Source of the DNA: Pseudomonadota bacterium
Lineage (GTDB): Bacteria; Pseudomonadota; Alphaproteobacteria; Rhizobiales; Xanthobacteraceae
Assembly (NCBI GenBank): GCA_023386635.1
Contig: JAEWJH010000127.1
Span: forward strand, 1-18,933
Length of the DNA: 18,933 nt
Reading direction: 5' to 3'
Shown piece by piece: positions 14,357-18,933 of the stretch. Position 1 is the stretch's first letter; each line of letters begins with the position of its first letter. Under the pieces are notes generated by a model. That model was given only the letters and a program-made list of their open reading frames with translations, did not search any database and was not told the origin of the DNA. Both the position numbers and the translations under genes were made by a program.

Positions 14357-14792
14357 AGCCGTATTGGCTCAACTAGCCGAACTCAAAGCCGCGCCGATTG
14401 GAGCTCTAAAGGCAAAATGGCGCGATCTGTTTGAGCGGGAGCCGCCGCCCTATAACCGCCGCTTCCTGGAAAGCCGCCTCGCCTACCGTATCCAGGAGCT
14501 CGCTTACGGCGGACTAACAGCGGAAACTATGGAACGGCTGGAAGCCATTGCCGACGAGCTCGAGGGAAAACCTTCGAAACGCCGCCGTAACCTTGAGCAC
14601 CGCCCCATAGCCGGCACCCGCCTGATCCGGGAATGGAAGGGCGTTGAGCACTGCGTCACTGTCCGCGACGAGGACTTTGAGTATCAAGGGCGGCCGTTTA
14701 AATCACTCTCTGCCATTGCACGCGCCATCACCGGCACTCGTTGGAACGGTCTCACCTTCTTCGGCCTCAAGAACCATCGAGGTAAGCCGTGA
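14349..14792 (+). CDS. DUF2924 domain-containing protein
   Basis: A 147-residue protein, almost all of it the DUF2924 domain: VLAQLAELKAAPIGALKAKWRDLF, NRRFLESRLAYRIQELAYGGL, then GTRLIREWKGVEHCVTVRDEDFEYQGRPFKSLSAIARAITGTRWNG. The final part resembles a small DNA-associated fold seen in several mobile-element proteins. The family is almost always found next to a serine recombinase in alphaproteobacteria and is thought to assist it, without proof. The ATG at 14349 has GGAG eight bases upstream; an in-frame extension to 14238 is not credible. The stop overlaps the recombinase GTG (GTGA). Confidence 0.88.
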   Translation: MTKAVLAQLAELKAAPIGALKAKWRDLFEREPPPYNRRFLESRLAYRIQELAYGGLTAETMERLEAIADELEGKPSKRRRNLEHRPIAGTRLIREWKGVEHCVTVRDEDFEYQGRPFKSLSAIARAITGTRWNGLTFFGLKNHRGKP

Positions 14793-16123
14793 GCGGGGCT
14801 ATCCCAAAAAGCCTCCCAGCCCGAAAACTGCGATGCGCGGTCTATACCCGCAAATCCTCTGAAGAGGGGCTGGAGCAGGAATTCAACAGCCTGCATGCCC
14901 AGCGCGAAGCCTGCGAGGCCTATATCGCCAGCCAGCGCGCTGAAGGCTGGCTTCTAGTTGACGACCGGTATGACGATGGCGGCGTGTCTGGCGGCACGCT
15001 AGAGCGCCCCGCCCTTAAGCGACTGCTAGCCGATATCGAAGCCAGCAAGGTCGACATCATCGTCGTCTACAAGATCGACCGCTTGAGCAGGGCCCTGATG
15101 GATTTTGCCAAGCTCGTTGAGGTGTTCGACCGGCAAAGCGTCACCTTTGTCAGCGTGACGCAGTCGTTCAATACCACCACCAGCATGGGACGGCTCACGC
15201 TTAATATCCTGCTTTCATTTGCGCAGTTCGAGCGCGAGGTGATCGGCGAGCGCATCCGCGACAAGTTTGCGGCCTCCCGCAAGAAGGGCATATGGATGGG
15301 CGGTTACGTGCCGATGGGTTACCGCGTCGAAAGCCGCAAGCTGGTGATCGACGAGCCAGAAGCGGAGCTAGTCCGCGAGATCTTCGAGCGCTTCGCTGAG
15401 CTAGGCTCCGGGACCAAGCTCGTGCGCGAACTAGCAGAGAAGAACGCACGCAACCGCTACGGCAGACTGATCGACAAAGGCGCGATCTACAAGCTTATCA
15501 ACAATCGCGTCTACATCGGTGACGCTGTCCATAAGGGGACAGCTTATCCGGGCGAGCATAAGGCGATCATCAGCTCGGAGCTGTGCGACCGAGTACATGA
15601 CATTCTCAAGGAGAGCCCGCGAAAGCGAGCCGTGAGAACCAGGGTTCAGTCACCTGCGCTCCTCAAAGGTCTCATCTTTGGGCCGGGCGGAATACCGATG
15701 ACCCCGACGCATACCCGCAAGGGCGGAAAGCTCTATCGTTACTACATCATCGCCAGCGAGCTGCGTTCCGGCATTTCGAGTGGCGGCCCGGTCCGGCGCA
15801 TTCCTGCAGCAGAGATCGAAGCCGCCGTCGTTTCGCAGATCAAGACCATGGTTCGGTCGCCTGAGATCGTGGTGGGGACGTGGCGTGCGGCCCGAAAAGC
15901 CATTCCGGGCATAACCGAGCGCTCGGTTCGCGATTACCTGCAGCAGTTTGATCAGATCTGGAACGAATTATTCCCGGTAGAGCAGGCTCGGATTGTCCAG
16001 CTATTAGTGGCCCGAATTGGCGTCGGCGATACAGGCGCGGACATCACCCTAAAGACTGACGGGCTAGGGAGCCTGATCGAGCATTTGGGTTCAGCTTCTG
16101 AACGTACCGAGGTGGCGGCGTGA
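14789..16123 (+). CDS. Serine recombinase (resolvase-recombinase family)
   Basis: A 444-residue serine recombinase. The catalytic domain covers residues 14-160: AVYTRKSSEEGLEQEFNSL with nucleophile S23, VYKIDRLSRALMDF, and SFAQFEREVIGERIRDKFAASRKKGIWMGG. The Recombinase domain (about 175-285) includes PMGYRV, NNRVYIGDAVHKG and PGEHKAIIS. The following segment, LLKGLIFGPGGIPMTPTHTRKGGKLYRYYI, takes the place of the zinc ribbon but lacks the cysteine knuckles. The C-terminus (WNELFPVEQARIVQLLVARIGV) is the usual helical part. It starts with GTG inside the DUF2924 stop and ends inside the next GTG (GTGA both times), indicating strict coupling. It probably integrates or excises this element; attachment sites were not identified with certainty. 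Confidence 0.92.
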   Translation: MSGAIPKSLPARKLRCAVYTRKSSEEGLEQEFNSLHAQREACEAYIASQRAEGWLLVDDRYDDGGVSGGTLERPALKRLLADIEASKVDIIVVYKIDRLSRALMDFAKLVEVFDRQSVTFVSVTQSFNTTTSMGRLTLNILLSFAQFEREVIGERIRDKFAASRKKGIWMGGYVPMGYRVESRKLVIDEPEAELVREIFERFAELGSGTKLVRELAEKNARNRYGRLIDKGAIYKLINNRVYIGDAVHKGTAYPGEHKAIISSELCDRVHDILKESPRKRAVRTRVQSPALLKGLIFGPGGIPMTPTHTRKGGKLYRYYIIASELRSGISSGGPVRRIPAAEIEAAVVSQIKTMVRSPEIVVGTWRAARKAIPGITERSVRDYLQQFDQIWNELFPVEQARIVQLLVARIGVGDTGADITLKTDGLGSLIEHLGSASERTEVAA

Positions 16124-16512
16124 CAGATAGATCGCATCAAACTCTGACGGTCCATGTTCCCCTCAAATTGACGATTCGCGGCGGCCGGAAAACTATCGTG
16201 GCCGCGACCTCAAATAGCCCCGCCCCGAGCTATCGCCGCCGCGACGAATCCACCATTAACGCTCTGGCCAAAGCGTTCCGGTGGCGCGCTCTCATTGAGA
16301 GTGGACATTATTCGTCAATTACAGAGCTCGCTAAAGACAAGAGGATCAACGAGTCTTACGCTTGTCGGCTATTGAGGATGACATTGCTGGCGCCAGACAT
16401 TGTACGCGACGTTCTCGATGGCCGGAAAGACGCGCCCTTGCTCAAGGACTTCATGCAGCCAGTCTCAACAAACTGGAACGAGCAGAAGCTGGCGTTCTCT
16501 CGAGATCGTTAG
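16120..16512 (+). CDS. ParB/KorB-like HTH protein downstream of the recombinase
   Basis: A 130-residue protein that starts with GTG overlapping the recombinase stop. The N-terminus (SHQTLTVHVPLKLTIRGGRKTIVAA) is strand-rich and basic. Residues 45-100 hold a helix-turn-helix of ParB/KorB type: INALAKAFRWRALIESGHYSSITELAKDKRINESYACRLLRMTLLAPDIVRDVLDG. Similar proteins commonly close the DUF2924-recombinase block in rhizobial genomes. It could repress the block, help the recombinase, or bind the dyad at 14054-14089; none of this is shown by the sequence. No terminator follows; the convergent SRAP gene ends 38 bases downstream. Confidence 0.75.
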   Translation: MTDRSHQTLTVHVPLKLTIRGGRKTIVAATSNSPAPSYRRRDESTINALAKAFRWRALIESGHYSSITELAKDKRINESYACRLLRMTLLAPDIVRDVLDGRKDAPLLKDFMQPVSTNWNEQKLAFSRDR

Positions 16513-16550
16513 CTATTTTTTGGGTCCGCCGATCATGCGGCCTACTAAAT

Positions 16551-17273
16551 TTATGCGGCCTCTCCATCCTTCTTCGCTCCACGTGCGACGATCGAGAGCG
16601 AACCGTCTGGAAGCGGCTTTTGTAGCTTTAGCGCTTCTTCGGTCGGCAGGGTGAGCCACGCATCAATCTCTTCTGGCGACCGCAAGATGACCGGCATTGC
16701 CTTCGGATGGATCGCCCCAACCTCCGCGTTCGGCTCTGAAGTTAGGAAGCCGAAGAGGTCATTGGTGGTTTCACCCTCCCTGACCTTGCGCACAGAGGTC
16801 CACGTTGTCCAGATCCCGGCAAAACAAGCGAGCGGGCGGCTCTCATCAAACGCGAACCAGATATCACCGCCCTCGGCCTTGTTGAATTCGCTGAACGAGG
16901 TGAATGGCACGACGCATCGATGTTCGACCCCAAGCCATCGCTTCCAGTGCTTGCTGTTCGTATTGCGGATATTTGTTATGCCGCTGTCCGGTTCCATACG
17001 CAGCAGTTCTTTGAAGTCGACCGTCTGTCCTTTGGCTTCAAGTTTCGCGGCACGCTTCTTCGTGGCTTCCATCTGCGCGAAAGACGATGAAGGCATCCCC
17101 CAACGCAGAATTGCTAGCTCGCGCACGCCGTCCGGTGCATTGCGCACGACCGGAGCCGAATAGTCGGGGAACACGCCAGGCATTGGCGGTAGGTTGCCAG
17201 TAAGATCGCGCAAAGCCCGCGTCAACTCAATGATCGTGGCTTGGCCTTTTGTAATGGAATAGAGATTACACAT
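16551..17273 (-). CDS. SOS response-associated peptidase (SRAP; YedK/HMCES-like)
   Basis: A 240-residue SRAP-domain protein. After Met removal, C2 (MCNLYS) is the nucleophile that forms a thiazolidine link with abasic sites in single-stranded DNA. The other conserved positions are present: NIRN (N101/N104), a Glu in PFTSFSEF (E129) and HPKAMPVIL (H189). Length is close to family norms, with a 20-30 residue insert around 65-95 (MEATKKRAAKLEAKGQTVDF). The ATG at 17273 is required by the C2 mechanism; an in-frame extension to 17300 must be wrong. No LexA box was seen just upstream. It lies beside imuA-imuB, forming a DNA-damage cluster. Confidence 0.92.
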   Translation of the reverse strand: MCNLYSITKGQATIIELTRALRDLTGNLPPMPGVFPDYSAPVVRNAPDGVRELAILRWGMPSSSFAQMEATKKRAAKLEAKGQTVDFKELLRMEPDSGITNIRNTNSKHWKRWLGVEHRCVVPFTSFSEFNKAEGGDIWFAFDESRPLACFAGIWTTWTSVRKVREGETTNDLFGFLTSEPNAEVGAIHPKAMPVILRSPEEIDAWLTLPTEEALKLQKPLPDGSLSIVARGAKKDGEAA

Positions 17274-17328
17274 GGGTTTCTTGGCTTTGGCTAGGCGCAT
17301 GACGGAAGGCGAAAGTTTGGAATAAGAG

Positions 17329-17646
17329 ATGCCGGATTCGAAGCAATATGCGCGGACGCGTGACCAACGCTATTTCGTTGTGAGAGGACGTCTCTGGCGC
17401 TCGAGCAATCCCGAGCTTCCGGGCGACGAACGCGAACGGCTGGTGCATGAGCTCATGATGGCGCGTTCGGCATTGCGGGGCGCGGCGGCAGAAGATCAGT
17501 CCCGCATCAGAGCACAAATCGACCGAGCAAAGCGCGCCCTCGGTGAACGCGGTCCTGTTTGGTGGAATGACGGCGCGCCTGACTACAACCGCCACCTGGC
17601 AAAGAATACGCCCTATGCGCGGTGGTGGGCTGAGCAACAAGAGTAG
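17329..17646 (+). CDS. Conserved hypothetical protein, 105 aa
   Basis: Starts MPDSKQYARTRDQRYFVVRGRLWRSSNPELPGDER and ends PVWWNDGAPDYNRHLAKNTPYARWW. I recall close relatives as hypothetical proteins in many Bradyrhizobium-type genomes, often near SRAP or imu genes; no function is known to me. The centre (RLVHELMMARSALRGAAAEDQSRIRAQIDRAKRALGER) is a long charged helix or coiled coil, and the ends are rich in Trp and Tyr. The protein is soluble. GGAA precedes the ATG at 17329. It diverges from the SRAP gene with 55 bases between the starts, so the two share a control region. Confidence 0.75.
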   Translation: MPDSKQYARTRDQRYFVVRGRLWRSSNPELPGDERERLVHELMMARSALRGAAAEDQSRIRAQIDRAKRALGERGPVWWNDGAPDYNRHLAKNTPYARWWAEQQE

Positions 17647-17671
17647 GCCGGTGGCTTAAATTTCCCCCTTA

Positions 17672-17692
17672 CCCTCGCTCTGCGAGCAAGGG
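17672..17692 (+). repeat. Imperfect hairpin after the 105-aa gene
   Basis: CCCTcGCTC-TGC-GAGCaAGGG forms an 8-bp stem with one internal mismatch and a 3-base loop, 26 bases after the stop at 17646. There is no U-run, so it is only a weak terminator candidate separating this gene from imuA. Confidence 0.35.
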
Positions 17693-17793
17693 CGGAAAGG
17701 AGTTTCTTGTCCGCGGTCTCGTTCCGAAGTTCCATCTCAAAATCACAATAAAAACGAGAGAGCTGTCGATCCTGTTGACTCTTTCTCCGATGA

Positions 17794-17808
17794 GAACAAA
17801 GGTAGAAC
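17794..17808 (+). promoter_or_regulatory. LexA (SOS) box of imuA
   Basis: GAAC (17794-17797), seven bases, GAAC (17805-17808): the direct-repeat LexA box of Alphaproteobacteria (GTTC-N7-GTTC on the other strand). It lies 27 bases upstream of the imuA start, as expected for the SOS-inducible imuA-imuB(-dnaE2) operon. A TTGACT at 17775-17780 could be the -35 element. Confidence 0.85.
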
Positions 17809-17835
17809 ATTCGACTGCCTTGAAGGAACCAAAGG

Positions 17836-18597
17836 ATGGCCTTGGCCAGCCCGCCTACCTCTGTTGCCGATTTGCGCCGGACGCTGGAGCGCATCGAATC
17901 GCGTGCGGTCAGCAGCACGTTCGTGCTGCCTTTTGGCGTGGGAGCTATTGATTCCCACCTGTCCGGAGGCGGGCTCGCCCTGGGTCAACTGCATGAGGTG
18001 TTGGAGGGCGGCCCCGCAAGCGAATATGCGGGCCTGGCAACGCTGTTCGCAGCGAGCATCGTTGCGCGCATTCCAGGCCCGGTGCTGTGGTGCTTGCGAG
18101 GTCGCGATCTTTTCGCACCTGCGCTGTCGCGGATCGGGCTGCACCCCGACCGCTTGATCTTTTGCGAGACATGGAAAGACGCCGAGGTTCTTCCCGCGAT
18201 GGAAGAAGGCTTACGGTGTAAAGGTCTTGCCGCCGTCGTCGGCGAGCTGGTTCGCCTGCCCCTGACAGCGTCGCGGCGGCTGCAATTGGCGGCCGCGGAT
18301 TCGGGCGTCACGGCATTCGCGATCCATCGCTGGCGCACACTGAACGAAAACGAACGCGCCGGCGAGCCGAACGCGGCCGCCACTCGCTGGCGGGTCTCAC
18401 CGCACCCATCGCCGCAATCCAGCTTTGACGGCTTGCCGCGCCAGCATTGGCATTTGGAGTTGCTGCGCGTCCGGGGTGGCGAGCCGCATGATTGGATCGT
18501 GGAGGCACCGGATGCGGCGAGTCATCTCGCTCTTCCTGCCGTATCTGCCGAGCGATCGGCGGCGACGGCAGGACCGCGACGCGCCCTCGCGGGATAA
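17836..18597 (+). CDS. imuA: ImuA, SOS mutagenesis protein (RecA/SulA-like fold)
   Basis: A 253-residue protein of the ImuA family. Recognisable blocks are VADLRRTLERIE, VLPFGVGAIDSHLSGGGLALGQLHEVLEGGP, GPVLWCLRGRDLFAPALSRIGLHPDRLIFCE, EGLRCKGLAAVVGEL and LTASRRLQLAAADSGVTAFAI, then WHLELLRVRGGEP near the end. ImuA is a RecA-like accessory protein that acts with ImuB and DnaE2 in error-prone translesion synthesis. There is no classical Walker A in the usual place, typical for the family. GAAGGAA lies 7-13 bases before the ATG. The gene stands behind a LexA box and overlaps imuB by 86 bases in another frame. Confidence 0.93.
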   Translation: MALASPPTSVADLRRTLERIESRAVSSTFVLPFGVGAIDSHLSGGGLALGQLHEVLEGGPASEYAGLATLFAASIVARIPGPVLWCLRGRDLFAPALSRIGLHPDRLIFCETWKDAEVLPAMEEGLRCKGLAAVVGELVRLPLTASRRLQLAAADSGVTAFAIHRWRTLNENERAGEPNAAATRWRVSPHPSPQSSFDGLPRQHWHLELLRVRGGEPHDWIVEAPDAASHLALPAVSAERSAATAGPRRALAG

Positions 18598-18933
18598 GCC
18601 ACTCGTCACAGCCACGATGCAGGGTCAGCGCCGCTTGCTTGCGAGCGTAGACGCTGCGGCTGAAGCATTGGGCCTGCGGCGCGGCATGACCGTGACGCAT
18701 GCGCAGACGCTTGTGCCCGAGCTTTGCGTTCTTGACGCAACGCCGGATGACGATGAAGCCGCGTTGCTTCGGCTTGCTCTGTGGTGCGTGCGGTATTCTC
18801 CCATCGTGACGCCGGATCCTCCGGACGGCATTTTTATCGACGTTGCCGGCTCGTCGCATCTCTTTCAGGGCGAAGCAGCTTTGATCGATGATCTTTCCGC
18901 CCGCCTCCAGAAGGAAGGCATTTCGGCCAAGGC
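18512..18933 (+). CDS. imuB: ImuB, Y-family polymerase-like protein, N-terminal part (runs off window)
   Basis: ATG at 18512 opens a frame that continues past the window end, about 140 residues. It starts MRRVISLFLPYLPSDRRRR, followed by RRLLASVDAAAEALGLRRGMTVTHAQTLVPEL, LLRLALWCVRYSPIVTPDPPDG and FIDVAGSSHLFQGE, in the order seen in ImuB. The DxD-type catalytic acids found near the N-terminus of active Y-family polymerases are replaced by LFLPYLP, consistent with ImuB being a non-catalytic hub that links ImuA, the beta clamp and DnaE2. It overlaps imuA by 86 bases, showing tight coupling. The C-terminus and any dnaE2 gene lie outside the window. Confidence 0.93.
   Translation, partial: MRRVISLFLPYLPSDRRRRQDRDAPSRDKPLVTATMQGQRRLLASVDAAAEALGLRRGMTVTHAQTLVPELCVLDATPDDDEAALLRLALWCVRYSPIVTPDPPDGIFIDVAGSSHLFQGEAALIDDLSARLQKEGISAK

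Overview
The window looks like a GC-rich alphaproteobacterial chromosome, most likely Bradyrhizobium or a close relative (Nitrobacteraceae). This is inferred from the gene families: an HWE histidine kinase, DUF6894/DUF3606/DUF892 stress proteins, a TadG-like vWA protein, a DUF2924-recombinase module and an imuA-imuB cassette. It is also supported by an alphaproteobacterial LexA box (GAAC-N7-GAAC) and a general-stress EcfG-type promoter (GGAAC-N16-CGTT). No tRNA, rRNA, CRISPR array or insertion sequence was seen.

Layout. (1) 1-841, minus strand: the N-terminal part of an SCO1/SenC-type copper protein, preceded by a frameshifted remnant of a gluconate 2-dehydrogenase subunit 3-like gene. (2) 996-6146: a hybrid sensor kinase whose 5' end is a patchwork, a DUF6894 protein, Ku followed by two small unknown genes, a decayed DUF3606 gene, and a membrane HWE kinase. 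(3) 6343-8925: a DUF892 (YciF-like) protein with an EcfG-type promoter and a UUCG-loop terminator, a 56-aa unknown protein, a TadG-like vWA protein and a small zinc-ribbon protein. (4) 9138-16512: a decayed prophage or integrative element. Its minus-strand arm has an unknown 429-aa protein, an excisionase-like HTH, an HTH replication-type protein, a ParB-methyltransferase fusion and a P27-type small terminase with no large terminase after it. Its plus-strand arm is a tightly overlapping block: 66-aa protein, DUF2924, serine recombinase, ParB/KorB-like HTH. (5) 16551-18933: a DNA-damage cluster with a SRAP (YedK/HMCES-like) protein on minus, then a 105-aa unknown, imuA and the start of imuB on plus behind the LexA box.

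Working together: Ku (end joining), SRAP (abasic-site protection) and ImuA/ImuB (SOS mutagenesis) are repair functions. The DUF892 protein, DUF6894 protein and possibly the HWE kinase fit general stress physiology. The mobile element lies between the pilus-type locus and the SOS cluster and appears unable to package DNA. The most unusual points are the chimeric 5' end of the hybrid kinase, which carries a piece of TadG-type vWA sequence also found 7 kb away; a 10-bp inverted repeat that would enclose the ribosome binding site and start codon of the excisionase-like gene; and a perfect 9-bp dyad in the divergent control region of the element.
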